DNA of 64,000 nucleotides from Bacteroides sp. CAG:770 (GCA_000435075.1 FR890669.1:23343-87342), one strand, 5' to 3'; positions 17,537-26,399 are shown, counted from the first letter of the stretch. The notes: a model not told the origin generated them from the letters alone. Numbers and translations are program-made.

Positions 17537-18856
17537 TTATTCCTGTAACCATTTGTTTATCAGCTGGATGATTTCCTGCTGGGTTTCTTCTGGGAAGGAT
17601 TTGATGCGGGTGTAGTGGGAACCGCCTTTGCAGAGATAGACATGGAGATTTTCCTTGTCCTTTGTAAGCGGAAGCCCATAGATGCCGGTTGCTGTCCAAG
17701 GGTCCTGTTCGCCGTATATGTAAATCATCTTAGGGTCGTTCTTGCTCAGGAAACTGACAGTGTGCTTGTAGAGTTCAGAAGAGAATTTTATGTCCTCTGC
17801 GTCGGTCGGCAACATGAGACGCTTGAGATATCCTTTGGATGTCTTGATGCTCAGATATTTCTTGAATGGCTTGGTGTAGTAGCCATAGTATCCCAATTCT
17901 CGGGCAGCCTGGACATTGAAGGAAACATTGCCTGTCTGGTTTGTGAAATAACTTGGCTCGCTGATTCCCATCAGATATCCGAAGAGCTGCTCGTCAGTCG
18001 CTTCTCTGGTAGGAATCCTGTCAACGTTATATCCCCACTGCCAGAAAGCGAATGAATACTCGAGTACGCAGAAGTCAAAGACATTCTCCAGCGGCTCTTT
18101 GAATGTGTATTTCATCTCCTTGCAGTATTCTTCCATCAGTGGCATCAATGCTGCCTTACGCTCGAAGAGAAGAGTCTGGAAGTCAATTACTTTCTGCCTG
18201 TTTTCCTTGGTAGAGACCTTATCATTGATAAATATTTCCGGTCTTACGTCCTCGAGGGCTCTGTTCAGCGGCGCTACGTAAGGGACTGAAATGTCCACAT
18301 CGTCAGGGAAGTATGAGCGGTAGAACATTGTGGTCTGCCCGCCTTTGCTGATTCCGGTGGAAATCCATTTGCCGTTATACATCGCGCGGAGGGTTTCATT
18401 GATGTGGTGCAGGTCGTAGAGCGAGTTCTCGACTGTAAGGTAATCCCAGTTGCGTTCCTTTGGCATTGACTTGTCGAAATAGCGGTATTCCGCGAGGATG
18501 ATGTTAGTGTCGAACAGTTTTGCCAGTTCTTCGATATAGTTGCTGTAGAGTGCGTATCGTCCGTTGTAGCCTTCTGTCACGAAGACGGTAGGGCGGTCGA
18601 ATCCGCGGTGGCATAAAACGACTCTCTGGTCGAAGTCGCCTTTGGATGCGTCCTTCGCGTCAAGTTGCTGACGGATGAAGAATACATATTTCTCAGGGAA
18701 ATGTGCGGATTCAAGCGTTTCGACGTTGCTTACTCCTGGTAGTGCGGCCAGACGTTTTCCGGCCTCTCCGAGTTCAGTTGCCAGCATCTGCAGCGGCAAG
18801 ATGAACGACAAAACCAGCGACAGGGCTGTTTTTGTGCTAAGAAATGACTTTCTCAT
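17537..18856 (-). CDS. Secreted S37-family serine peptidase (PS-10 type)
   Basis: 439 residues with a signal peptide (about 1-26, ending near LAT). The nucleophile motif GISKGGQT, preceded by GKWIS, fits peptidase family S37 (PF05576), prolyl tripeptidyl aminopeptidases with an alpha/beta-hydrolase fold. A C-terminal YGEQDPW and GSHYTRI supply the probable Asp and His. Length is normal for the family. It probably trims peptides in the periplasm or on the surface. The minus-strand -7 box TATCTTTG lies at 18898-18905. Confidence 0.85.
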   Translation of the reverse strand: MRKSFLSTKTALSLVLSFILPLQMLATELGEAGKRLAALPGVSNVETLESAHFPEKYVFFIRQQLDAKDASKGDFDQRVVLCHRGFDRPTVFVTEGYNGRYALYSNYIEELAKLFDTNIILAEYRYFDKSMPKERNWDYLTVENSLYDLHHINETLRAMYNGKWISTGISKGGQTTMFYRSYFPDDVDISVPYVAPLNRALEDVRPEIFINDKVSTKENRQKVIDFQTLLFERKAALMPLMEEYCKEMKYTFKEPLENVFDFCVLEYSFAFWQWGYNVDRIPTREATDEQLFGYLMGISEPSYFTNQTGNVSFNVQAARELGYYGYYTKPFKKYLSIKTSKGYLKRLMLPTDAEDIKFSSELYKHTVSFLSKNDPKMIYIYGEQDPWTATGIYGLPLTKDKENLHVYLCKGGSHYTRIKSFPEETQQEIIQLINKWLQE

Positions 18857-18897
18857 AAATGTGGTTATTAGTTAAATAATATGTGTTTTTCTATATG

Positions 18898-18905
18898 CAA
18901 AGATA
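18898..18905 (-). promoter_or_regulatory. -7 box of the S37 peptidase gene
   Basis: The plus strand reads CAAAGATA, that is TATCTTTG on the minus strand, 42 bp before the start codon. Confidence 0.6.
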
Positions 18906-18968
18906 CCAAAAAATATTCTTATGAGTCCAATATTTAACTTATGTGTTGGCGCGATTGTAAACTTAAAG

Positions 18969-18999
18969 TTGCATAAATATGAAATATTTTATATATTTG
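18969..18999 (+). promoter_or_regulatory. Promoter of the XRE-MntA/HepT pair
   Basis: TTG at 18969-18971, 20 bp spacer, TATATTTG at 18992-18999. The start codon at 19007 is only 7 bp after the box, so the mRNA is probably leaderless or nearly so. Confidence 0.7.
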
Positions 19000-19006
19000 G
19001 ACTGAA

Positions 19007-19510
19007 ATGAAAACGATTACATCTAATATGCTAAAGTCTTTGCGTAAGTCCAGAAACCTTACGCAAGAGCAACTTGGCGTCTTGGCCGGAATGTCCAAGT
19101 CTCAGATTTCTAAAATGGAGAAGGGAACTTTAGGTAGTGAAGAGACTATCTTGCGTTTGCTGGAAGCGCTCGGCTATGAAGTGAAGTTCACGATTGTGGA
19201 TAAATATGCAAGTGAGTGTTCTGAAAAAGAGCGTATTTTGGGGATTCTCCGGGCCTTTAAGAGAAGTCAGGGCGCAAAGTACGGGATAGAGAGTATGGCA
19301 CTGTTCGGGAGTTGTGCAAGAGGAAAACAGGGAAGTGATAGTGATGTTGATATCCTTATTTCAGTTAAGAATCCATCGTTGTTTGTTTTATCAGAGATAA
19401 ATATCCTTCTGGAGTCTGTCCTGAAACGTAGAGTGGATTTGGTGTCAGAGAAAGCTAAAAGTCGATATGAATTTAGGGCGAATATTGAAAAAGATTTGAT
19501 ATATGTGTAG
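19007..19510 (+). CDS. XRE-MntA antitoxin: HTH fused to nucleotidyltransferase
   Basis: 167 residues. An XRE-type helix-turn-helix covers residues about 8-57 (LTQEQLGVLAGMSKSQISKM). Residues 80-165 form a minimal nucleotidyltransferase with GSx10DxD: GS at 101-102, Asp113 and Asp115. In characterised MntA-HepT systems this enzyme AMPylates the HEPN toxin at the Tyr of its active site and so blocks it. The HTH suggests the antitoxin also represses its own promoter. It overlaps hepT by 8 bp. Most MntA proteins lack an HTH, so the fusion is notable. Confidence 0.88.
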   Translation: MKTITSNMLKSLRKSRNLTQEQLGVLAGMSKSQISKMEKGTLGSEETILRLLEALGYEVKFTIVDKYASECSEKERILGILRAFKRSQGAKYGIESMALFGSCARGKQGSDSDVDILISVKNPSLFVLSEINILLESVLKRRVDLVSEKAKSRYEFRANIEKDLIYV

Positions 19511-19907
19511 TGTGAAAGAGAGAATCAGGACCTACCTGCGTGTGTGTATTGATGAAATGGACTTGATCGAAAAAATGTCTGTCTCGATAGAGTCTCCTGA
19601 AGACTTTGGACGGAGTATAACAGGAATGACGGTATTCAGAGCCTGTGGGATGAGCCTTCAATATATTACCGAAAACTTTATCAAAATAAGGAATAAGGTT
19701 TCCGAAGAGTTTTTCTCGCCCTATAAACAGGTGCCTTGGAAAGCGGTCTTTGGTATGAGGAATGTTTTGTCTCATGAATATTCAGATATTGATGATGAAG
19801 CAGTCTTTAATACTATACGGAAAGACCTGCCTGTGCTTAGAGAAACGACCAACAAGATGCTGGAGGACCTTGAATCTGGTAAACTTGACAAGTTTTTACA
19901 GGATTGA
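19503..19907 (+). CDS. HepT-type HEPN toxin RNase
   Basis: 134 residues, all-alpha HEPN domain (DUF86 group). RX4HXY is present as RNVLSHEY at 86-93, with catalytic Arg86 and His91 and the AMPylation target Tyr93. The family cleaves RNA and inhibits growth until neutralised by MntA. The start overlaps the MntA stop by 8 bp, so the pair is co-translated. Together they form a type VII toxin-antitoxin module, usually linked to plasmid or phage defence. The stretch from 18.5 to 20.0 kb has no GTCAATG heptamer, compatible with acquisition. Confidence 0.88.
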   Translation: MCSVKERIRTYLRVCIDEMDLIEKMSVSIESPEDFGRSITGMTVFRACGMSLQYITENFIKIRNKVSEEFFSPYKQVPWKAVFGMRNVLSHEYSDIDDEAVFNTIRKDLPVLRETTNKMLEDLESGKLDKFLQD

Positions 19908-19935
19908 TGTTCATGGTTGACAAATGCTGACCGAA

Positions 19936-20331
19936 ATGAAAAGAAGTGCTTTATATTTCGTGGCTGCGGCGCTTTGGGGGATACCCGGTGTCATCATAAC
20001 TGTCAAGGGTGTCAATGCATATTTGTCAATGCCTTTGCAGGAATTGTGGTGGCTCATGTCGGGCACTGCCGTGGTTCTGGTCTGCTTCTTTTTCATGTTC
20101 AGGAAAGCCGTTGACAAGTATTCGGCTCTTATCGCCGCACAGCCGGTGAATACGAGCGTATGGCATACATTCCCGCTCCGGGGATGGATTCTGATACTAT
20201 TCATGCTTTGTCTGGGCATGGCCCTGAAATTCATTCCCGGGATTCCACTTGAATTTACGGCATCATTCTATTCGGGGCTGGGTCCGATGCTGCTCTTCGC
20301 CTCAGCCAGATTCCTAAGACATAATCAATAA
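19936..20331 (+). CDS. Small integral membrane protein
   Basis: 131 residues from ATG 19936; an in-frame CTG at 19924 would add MLTE. Four hydrophobic segments are visible: about 5-24, 37-58, 84-102 and 110-125, separated by charged loops. No family recognised. Twenty-six bp separate it from the HD-MsrA gene, so they may be co-transcribed. Function unknown. Confidence 0.65.
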   Translation: MKRSALYFVAAALWGIPGVIITVKGVNAYLSMPLQELWWLMSGTAVVLVCFFFMFRKAVDKYSALIAAQPVNTSVWHTFPLRGWILILFMLCLGMALKFIPGIPLEFTASFYSGLGPMLLFASARFLRHNQ

Positions 20332-20357
20332 CCCGACCAACTAATAAACAGAACATT

Positions 20358-21296
20358 ATGAATGCAATAGACATAGCTCTCCGCATCGCGACTGCCGCTC
20401 ATGCGGGACAACTGTACCGTGACGGACATCCCGTGATTCTCCATCCGTTGACTGTAGGACTGATGGGACACACAGACGAAGAAAAGATAGCCGGATTCCT
20501 CCATGACGTGGTGGAAGACTCTGACTTGACCTTCGATGATCTGCTCAGAGAAGGCATCCCGACCGGCATTGTTAATGCCTTAAGGCTTCTTACCCACGAA
20601 AAAGGAACTGATTATTTCGAATACGTACAGAATATCATTGACTCTGGAAATCCCATTGCCCTGCAGGTGAAATTCAATGACTTACGGCATAATTTTTCGC
20701 GCGGAAAGTCCTATCCTGACTTGCAGGCGAAGCATGGCAAGGCATTGAAAATGGTGCAGACTGCCATTGAAAATTGCTCTAAGATTGACCTTTACCATGC
20801 GCCGGCAGGCGATGGCATTGAAGTCGGTATTTTTGCCTGCGGTTGTTTCTGGGGTACTCAGCATCAGTTCCAGAAGATGCCGGGTGTGATTAATACCCTT
20901 GCTGGTTATACTGGCGGGGAAGAGGCTTTTCCTACGTATGAGGACGTAAGGGAGCACAGGACTCATCATGTGGAGGCCGTAATCGTAGAGTTTGACCCCA
21001 AACTGGTTTCCTACGAGAGTCTCTGCAAACTGTTCTTCGAAATTCATGACCCTGCCCAGACGGATGGAGTCGGTCCGGATCTCGGTCCGCAGTACAGGAG
21101 CTGCATCTTCTATCGTGATGACAATCAGAGAAATACTGCTGAACATGTTATGCAGATGCTTCGCGGCAAGGGGTATGAGGTCAATACTCTGTTGCTGCCT
21201 GAAGAGCCTTTTTACATCGGCGAGTCTTACCACCAGCGATACTACGAAAAGACAGGTGGAGAGCCGTATTGCCACATGAGAACAAAGAAGTTCTAA
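20358..21296 (+). CDS. HD hydrolase fused to methionine sulfoxide reductase A
   Basis: 312 residues with two domains. Residues 1 to about 145 are an HD domain of the RelA/SpoT-MESH1 type: HAGQLYRDGHPVILHP, FLHDVVEDSD with His49-Asp50, and KFNDLRHN. Residues about 153-312 are MsrA with GCFWG at 162-166 (catalytic Cys163), AGYTGG and the C-terminal YHQRYYEK. MsrA reduces methionine S-sulfoxide in proteins; the HD part would hydrolyse a phosphoester, perhaps a nucleotide. No stop or frameshift lies between the domains and codon use is even, so it looks like one real protein. The joint purpose is unknown; a stress-repair enzyme coupled to (p)ppGpp or nucleotide turnover is speculation. Confidence 0.85.
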   Translation: MNAIDIALRIATAAHAGQLYRDGHPVILHPLTVGLMGHTDEEKIAGFLHDVVEDSDLTFDDLLREGIPTGIVNALRLLTHEKGTDYFEYVQNIIDSGNPIALQVKFNDLRHNFSRGKSYPDLQAKHGKALKMVQTAIENCSKIDLYHAPAGDGIEVGIFACGCFWGTQHQFQKMPGVINTLAGYTGGEEAFPTYEDVREHRTHHVEAVIVEFDPKLVSYESLCKLFFEIHDPAQTDGVGPDLGPQYRSCIFYRDDNQRNTAEHVMQMLRGKGYEVNTLLLPEEPFYIGESYHQRYYEKTGGEPYCHMRTKKF

Positions 21297-21302
21297 GGAA
21301 AA

Positions 21303-22064
21303 CTATAGGTTGTTCCTGTAGATTACGCTTCCGCTGCCCTGATGCGTGGCGAGAATGAGTACCTCGGCAATCTGGACATGTTTTGGAGCTGATGCCGCGT
21401 AGAAAGCGACGTCGGCGATGTCCGCACCAGTAAGGGGAGTGATGCCCTTGTAAACCTTGTCGGCCCTTTCGTTGTCGCCATGGAAGCGGACGTTGCTGAA
21501 ATTGGTTTCTACAAGTCCCGGCTTGAGATTCGTGACACGGACAGCGGTTTCGGCCACGTCGATGCGCAATCCGTCTGTGATTGTCTTCACGGCAGCCTTG
21601 GTCGCGCAATATACATTGCCATTGGCATAAGCCGCGTCACCGGCAACACTGCCGACATTGATTACATGTCCTTCATTCCGTTTCACCATGCCGGGGACGA
21701 TGAGTCTGGTCATAGTCAGAAGTCCCTTTATGTTGGTGTCTATCATTGTGCTCCAATCTTCAGGATTGCCTTCATACTCTTTGTCAAGGCCGAGAGCGAG
21801 GCCGGCGTTATTGATGAGGACATCGATTTTCTGCCATTCCGGTTCGAGTGAATCAACAGCGGTTTTTGCTGCCTCGGCATCACGTACATCGAATACCAAT
21901 GTCTTTACCTTGGCGCCCTCTGCTTCCAATTCAGCCTTGATTTCAGCCAGTTTCCCTGCACGTCGGGCCGTCAGTATCAAATTGTAACCGCCCTCTGCAA
22001 ATTTTCTTGCGCAGGCTTCTCCGATTCCGCTGGTAGCTCCTGTTATTAATGCTATCTTTTTCAT
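21303..22064 (-). CDS. Short-chain dehydrogenase, YdfG type
   Basis: 253 residues, classical SDR. TGATSGIGEA at 8-17 is the cofactor loop and the Arg-rich TARRAGK favours NADP. NNAGLA follows, with a catalytic Ser (NVGSVAGD) and the YCATK pair. The ending is typical of serine 3-dehydrogenase and 3-hydroxy acid dehydrogenases such as YdfG, which oxidise hydroxy acids or reduce malonic semialdehyde. It starts 6 bp after the membrane AraC regulator on the same strand, so the two form an operon. It converges with HD-MsrA. Confidence 0.88.
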   Translation of the reverse strand: MKKIALITGATSGIGEACARKFAEGGYNLILTARRAGKLAEIKAELEAEGAKVKTLVFDVRDAEAAKTAVDSLEPEWQKIDVLINNAGLALGLDKEYEGNPEDWSTMIDTNIKGLLTMTRLIVPGMVKRNEGHVINVGSVAGDAAYANGNVYCATKAAVKTITDGLRIDVAETAVRVTNLKPGLVETNFSNVRFHGDNERADKVYKGITPLTGADIADVAFYAASAPKHVQIAEVLILATHQGSGSVIYRNNL

Positions 22065-22070
22065 TGACTG

Positions 22071-23237
22071 TTAGTTGTTTTTTGATTGATTTTCCGGGTT
22101 TGTCGATAACGTGTTCTGGCATTGACCTGTCTTCTTATGGGTTTTCCTCCACTCGCTCGCAGACATTCCTGTGAATTTTCGGAAATCTGTGTGGAAGTTG
22201 CTGCTGTCGCTGTAGCCGATGGCTTCGCTGATTCTTTCCGCTTTCATCTCGGGCTGTTCCAGCAGCATCCGGCAGGCATCATTGAGACGGAGTCTGTTTC
22301 TCCATGAACGGAAATCCATCCCGTGCTCACTTTTCATGAAGGCGCGCATGGTCGCCGGGTCGGTGTCGAGATTCTCCAATATGTCTTTATATGGAATATC
22401 CCTGTGTCGGTATTCTCCGGCGGTGACCCATGATTCCAGTTTGTCCCGCAGTTCAATTATCTGGTTGTCAGAGATATTGGCGGGATTTTTATGTGAGGCC
22501 TCAGAGGGTTGTTCCGCAGGTGGCGTCTCTGTGCTGTCCTGACTGACGGCGGGAAGTATGAAAGATGTGATGTTTACATAGCGTATCATGCAGATCGCGA
22601 CGATGGTATAGCAGATGAGATATGCCGGGACGAAGATGGCATAGAACCACGGGCCTGTAACCAGGGTGCAAAGTGCCATCACTCCTATTATGAGCATGAG
22701 AATGAAGCCTGCCCGGATTCCTCCGAGTCTGGGAGAGAAATCGTCTGCATAATAATCGTTCAAGTCATTCAGTGTCATGTTCTGCGACTTGAAGAAGCTG
22801 ATGCTGTACAGGACAAGTTGCAGTACCAGAAGAGCCGCTCCTGTGTAGAAGAAGACAGGATATATCCCCGGAAAAAGGAACATGACGAAGTAGAGCAGGG
22901 CAGTGATGAGGCTGATTGCCGCCACTTGTAGTCCCACCCATTTCCCTGTAACCACATCCTGACGGATGAATACCAGCAGGGTCCCGGTCAGAAGGAGGGC
23001 CTGGAATGCTGCAACTATCATGGTGTTCAGTCTGTCGAGGTCCTCATCGTAGCCCGTGAAATAGCAGATGAAATTCAGAATTGAAAGTGTGATGAATGAT
23101 GCCGCAAGTGTCGCTCTGGCAGTCCTGAGTTTCCTGAACTCCTGCTTTGACGGGATTTTGATTCCTATGATTGACACGGCAAGGGCGGCAATCACCCCTG
23201 AGGCCAACAGCATCAGATCGCAATATGTTTTTTCCAT
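22071..23237 (-). CDS. Membrane-anchored AraC-family regulator
   Basis: 388 residues. Residues 1 to about 230 hold six or seven hydrophobic helices, starting with LMLLASGVIAALAVSIIGI. A linker of about 40 residues follows, then a C-terminal AraC HTH (about 275-365) with RLNDACRMLL, IGYSDSSNFHTDFRKFTGMSASEWR. Transmembrane AraC proteins are common in Bacteroidota and respond to an outside or membrane signal. It probably controls the co-transcribed SDR, itself, or a distant locus. A -7 box is at 23261-23268. Confidence 0.85.
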   Translation of the reverse strand: MEKTYCDLMLLASGVIAALAVSIIGIKIPSKQEFRKLRTARATLAASFITLSILNFICYFTGYDEDLDRLNTMIVAAFQALLLTGTLLVFIRQDVVTGKWVGLQVAAISLITALLYFVMFLFPGIYPVFFYTGAALLVLQLVLYSISFFKSQNMTLNDLNDYYADDFSPRLGGIRAGFILMLIIGVMALCTLVTGPWFYAIFVPAYLICYTIVAICMIRYVNITSFILPAVSQDSTETPPAEQPSEASHKNPANISDNQIIELRDKLESWVTAGEYRHRDIPYKDILENLDTDPATMRAFMKSEHGMDFRSWRNRLRLNDACRMLLEQPEMKAERISEAIGYSDSSNFHTDFRKFTGMSASEWRKTHKKTGQCQNTLSTNPENQSKNN

Positions 23238-23260
23238 TTCAGTTTCCGTATTATGTCTTG

Positions 23261-23268
23261 CAAAGATA
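23261..23268 (-). promoter_or_regulatory. -7 box of the AraC-SDR operon
   Basis: Plus strand CAAAGATA, minus strand TATCTTTG, 24 bp before the start codon at 23237. Confidence 0.6.
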
Positions 23269-23312
23269 TGGTTTTTCGCAAAAACTGCGTAGTTACGGAC
23301 TATGTTTAATCA

Positions 23313-23388
23313 AAAATAGTGATTATAACGTCACCGGAACGTATATTCGTCAACGATTTCTGTATCGTGATCCACATGACCTCTATAT
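23313..23388 (+). promoter_or_regulatory. Upstream element shared with 33723-33806, copy A
   Basis: AAAATAGTG, then 12 bases, then CGGAACGTATATTCGTCA and GATTT, and later GACCTCTATA before the lipoprotein gene at 23401. The same blocks, with the first 47 bp colinear without gaps, precede the BACON lipoprotein at 33817. It is probably a common promoter or operator. Confidence 0.6.
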
Positions 23389-23400
23389 AAGACAAACTGT

Positions 23401-25137
23401 ATGAGAAGATTTATTTATCAATTTGTTGCATCATTGGCATTGACTTCAATGCTGGTGTGTTGCGGCAAGGAGAATGTCAATGACAGACCTTCTCCGGAAG
23501 AACCGGGGAAGGAGGAACCGAAACCGGAGGCGAGCAAGCCTGAAATCAGTTTCAAGTTTGACATTGAACCATATGTAATCGCTTCTTCGGAAGATTCTGT
23601 CGAATGTGCCTGGACTGAGGGCGACGCTGTCGGTGTATATGCATATGATGCCGAATCTGATGAGTTGGTTTTCGGGAACAAGAAATTGACATTTGATGGC
23701 AGCAATTGGGTAGGAGACAAATTGTGCTGGGAAAAAGAATCGCTGAAATTTTGCGCATATTATCCGTTCGACGAGAACAATACTGACCCGACCGCAATCT
23801 CTGTCAATGTCAAAGAGGACCAAAGCAGTGAGAATGATTACAGGCTTTCAGATTTTCTGGTGGCCAGGAATGAGGAGGGAGTCAAAATCGGAAGCGACGT
23901 GAAGCTTGAATTCAGGCATGAGTTCGCTATGATCCAGGTGGAAGTGCCTAAAAGCAAGTATTGGAACATTGATGGAAAACTTGAAGTCAGCCTCTGCGGG
24001 GTCGGGACTCTCGCCGAAATCAATTTGCTTGAGGATAGTGACGTTTCTGCCTCGGCAGAGGGAACCGGGAGTTCTGAAGGAAATGTCAAAATGCATCTCT
24101 TTGAGTTGCCGGGTGAAGAGAGAAACAATTACATTTATCGTGCTGTCATTCCGGTTCAGACGTTTGGAGGCGGCACATTACTGTTCAGTTATGTTACGGA
24201 TGGCAAAGAGTACAGGTTGGGCGGTCCGGTCGGGGATTGTGCCCTGAATGCTGGGAACGTGAAAGTGTTCAACCGCTCATTGCCGGTGGATTACAAGCAT
24301 CCTGATGTCATTCAGATGGTTGTCGACCAGAAGGGTACTTATAAGTTTCAAGGTGATGGGCTGTGGTATTTTCGGATGGGCAGTCCGAAAACTGAAGAAG
24401 GACGGAATAATACGAATGTCGAGAATCAGCATAATGTGCATCTGGCCCGCAGTTACTATATGGGCAAGTATGAAGTTACCAATGCCGAGTATGCGTCTTT
24501 CCTGAATGACAATAAGATAGGAAGCGACGGCATATGGAACGGATGGGGCGATGCGGAGAACAAATCGAAAGTCCTTGTGAGGCAGTATGCCAAGTTCGGA
24601 CTCATCTGGGATGCGGAACTTGCCGAATGGAAGCCGGCTGACGGATATTGTGATTGCCCTGTCGTCAATGTCAGCTGGTATGGAGCGAAGGCTTTCGCAG
24701 ATTGCGTGGGTGGAGCGCTTCCGACTGAGGCGCAGTGGGAATTTGCCTGCAGGGGAGGTCTTGAAGAGACGCCTTTCGGTCTTGGAAATGGTCTGGACCT
24801 GACAGGGGAGATGGCGAATATCAGGTCGGCCGGCAGGGGAACAACTGCTCCGGTAGGTTCTTATCCCCCTAACGGGTTCGACCTGTATGACTTGCATGGG
24901 AATGTTTCAGAATGGGTGGCGGACTGGTTTGACGTAAATTATTATGGAGGTTCGGGCGGATTTGCATGGAATCCGACAGGTCCGAAAACCGGAACCGACA
25001 AGGTTGTTCGTGGAGGGGACTTCACTATGGACAATCTCAGCTGCCGTTGTGCAGCAAGAGTATATTGTTCACCTCGGGTGACAAACATGCTGATTGGATT
25101 CCGTGTGTCTTTCGACCAGGATATGAAATGGGAATAA
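23401..25137 (+). CDS. Fimbrillin-like lipoprotein with FGE-type C-terminal domain
   Basis: 578 residues. The lipobox ends at MLVCC. After a Pro/Glu-rich linker, residues about 48-295 look like the N-terminal part of Bacteroidales fimbrillins (Mfa-like: AWTEGDAVGVYAY, KFCAYYPFDE, FRHEFAMIQVEV). Residues about 318-575 are a formylglycine-generating-enzyme-like fold (PF03781): YYMGKYEVTNAEYASFL, PVVNVSWYGAKAFA, LPTEAQWEFACRGG, GNVSEWVADW and a final GFRVSFD. In secreted lipoproteins this fold is often a binding rather than catalytic domain. It starts a run with the two small lipoprotein genes that follow directly. Probably surface exposed. Confidence 0.8.
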   Translation: MRRFIYQFVASLALTSMLVCCGKENVNDRPSPEEPGKEEPKPEASKPEISFKFDIEPYVIASSEDSVECAWTEGDAVGVYAYDAESDELVFGNKKLTFDGSNWVGDKLCWEKESLKFCAYYPFDENNTDPTAISVNVKEDQSSENDYRLSDFLVARNEEGVKIGSDVKLEFRHEFAMIQVEVPKSKYWNIDGKLEVSLCGVGTLAEINLLEDSDVSASAEGTGSSEGNVKMHLFELPGEERNNYIYRAVIPVQTFGGGTLLFSYVTDGKEYRLGGPVGDCALNAGNVKVFNRSLPVDYKHPDVIQMVVDQKGTYKFQGDGLWYFRMGSPKTEEGRNNTNVENQHNVHLARSYYMGKYEVTNAEYASFLNDNKIGSDGIWNGWGDAENKSKVLVRQYAKFGLIWDAELAEWKPADGYCDCPVVNVSWYGAKAFADCVGGALPTEAQWEFACRGGLEETPFGLGNGLDLTGEMANIRSAGRGTTAPVGSYPPNGFDLYDLHGNVSEWVADWFDVNYYGGSGGFAWNPTGPKTGTDKVVRGGDFTMDNLSCRCAARVYCSPRVTNMLIGFRVSFDQDMKWE

Positions 25138-25158
25138 ATGAACTTTAAATATATGGTA

Positions 25159-25761
25159 ATGAAGAAATTAGTTTACTTTTTAGCTCTTTGGACCATACTG
25201 TTGTCCGGAGTGAGCTGCGACAAGGATTCAGACAAGGATTCTGCTCCTGTCCCTTTGTATGTCAATACATGGGCAATTGAAGGTATCGGTCAACTTGGAG
25301 GAGCGGATTGCTGTCTCTATCAATTCAATGCTGACAAGACGTTTAACTCGGGTTTCGTCGTCAATGAAGAATTACTGAAAGTCCTTAGGAATCAATACTT
25401 GCCGTCCTCTGACAATCCCGAAACTGATGGAAATTCACGTGAACTTCCGGAGGAAGTCATCGAAATGATCAAATCAATCAAGGTCAATGATGTTGTCACA
25501 ATTATCAAGGGCCTGTATGTTGAGATTTCCGGAAAGAATAACGACGTTTATCTGTCCACATTCAGCATTAGAAATATTGAAGGTATGGAATATCCGGTTC
25601 CGATGGAGAATGAACTTCATTTGACAAACATTTCCAAGGAATCAATGGTATTCGGTAATGAATCGTCCGGTGAAAAGCCATTCACGGTGAAGAGCCTGTC
25701 TTCTTCCGGCATTACTGTCGGAAAGACAGTTGACTTGACTGAATTGTTGGGTATGAACTAA
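25159..25761 (+). CDS. Small lipoprotein, paralogue of the next gene
   Basis: 200 residues from ATG 25159 (MKKLVYF); an in-frame ATG at 25138 abuts the previous stop and would add seven residues ahead of the signal. The lipobox is GVSC. The mature part begins with an acidic linker, then PLYVNTWAIEG, matched by PKLYVNTWVVN in the next gene. Both also share a SIKVNDVV or GIKVNDVY block. No domain recognised; predicted beta-rich. It is in one operon with the fimbrillin-FGE gene. Function unknown. Confidence 0.75.
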   Translation: MKKLVYFLALWTILLSGVSCDKDSDKDSAPVPLYVNTWAIEGIGQLGGADCCLYQFNADKTFNSGFVVNEELLKVLRNQYLPSSDNPETDGNSRELPEEVIEMIKSIKVNDVVTIIKGLYVEISGKNNDVYLSTFSIRNIEGMEYPVPMENELHLTNISKESMVFGNESSGEKPFTVKSLSSSGITVGKTVDLTELLGMN

Positions 25762-25772
25762 AGATTGAAAAT

Positions 25773-26360
25773 ATGAAAAGATTGATATACAGTATATTGG
25801 CATTCGCTGTTATTGCAATGGCCAATGCATGTGACAAGAATGGCTCAGAGCCGGATGACCCGAAACTATATGTGAATACATGGGTTGTCAATTTCTCGAA
25901 CAAGTTCAGCAGCATCATTCAATTGAATGATGACGGGACGGTGCTCTTGGGAAATGTCTTTACTGAGGAGACTTTGGCTGAACTAAAGGAAAGCATTGAC
26001 ATGGATAAATTGACTGATGAGCAGAAGACTCTTGTCAATGGTATCAAGGTGAACGATGTCTATTCTTTCAACGGCTGGTATTCCATGAAGAGGAACTCTG
26101 ACGGGAGCATGGCGTTCTGCCTTACATATGAAAATATCTTGGAGGACGGACCTCAGGCAATTCCGATGGCTTTCTATGTGAAGGAGGTTACCGGAGACCA
26201 TATGCTGCTGTTCAACGGCGATTTAGATGAAAACGGCAATCCGAATTACATGGAGGCTGTGATTCTGGAGAAATCTTCAGTCACTCCGGGAACCTACTAT
26301 GACCAGAGGGTCATTTCTGAACTTCCGCACATTGGAAATGTGGATGCGGAGGTCCAGTAG
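25773..26360 (+). CDS. Small lipoprotein, paralogue of the previous gene
   Basis: 195 residues. The signal ends at MANAC, close to a lipobox. It shares the YVNTW and IKVNDV blocks with the gene 12 bp upstream, so the two are tandem duplicates. It has Asp/Glu-rich loops and no catalytic motif. It is the last gene of the operon from 23401; two hairpins follow (26374 and 26417). Function unknown, probably an envelope partner of the fimbrillin-like protein. Confidence 0.75.
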   Translation: MKRLIYSILAFAVIAMANACDKNGSEPDDPKLYVNTWVVNFSNKFSSIIQLNDDGTVLLGNVFTEETLAELKESIDMDKLTDEQKTLVNGIKVNDVYSFNGWYSMKRNSDGSMAFCLTYENILEDGPQAIPMAFYVKEVTGDHMLLFNGDLDENGNPNYMEAVILEKSSVTPGTYYDQRVISELPHIGNVDAEVQ

Positions 26361-26373
26361 ATTGGAATTTCTG

Positions 26374-26399
26374 GTTTCGCGCTGGCGGAACTTGAGTTA
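26374..26399 (+). repeat. Small intergenic hairpin repeat, copy 2
   Basis: GTTTCG-CGCTGG-CGGAAC followed by TTGAGTTA, as at 9213. It lies 13 bp after a stop codon. Confidence 0.5.
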
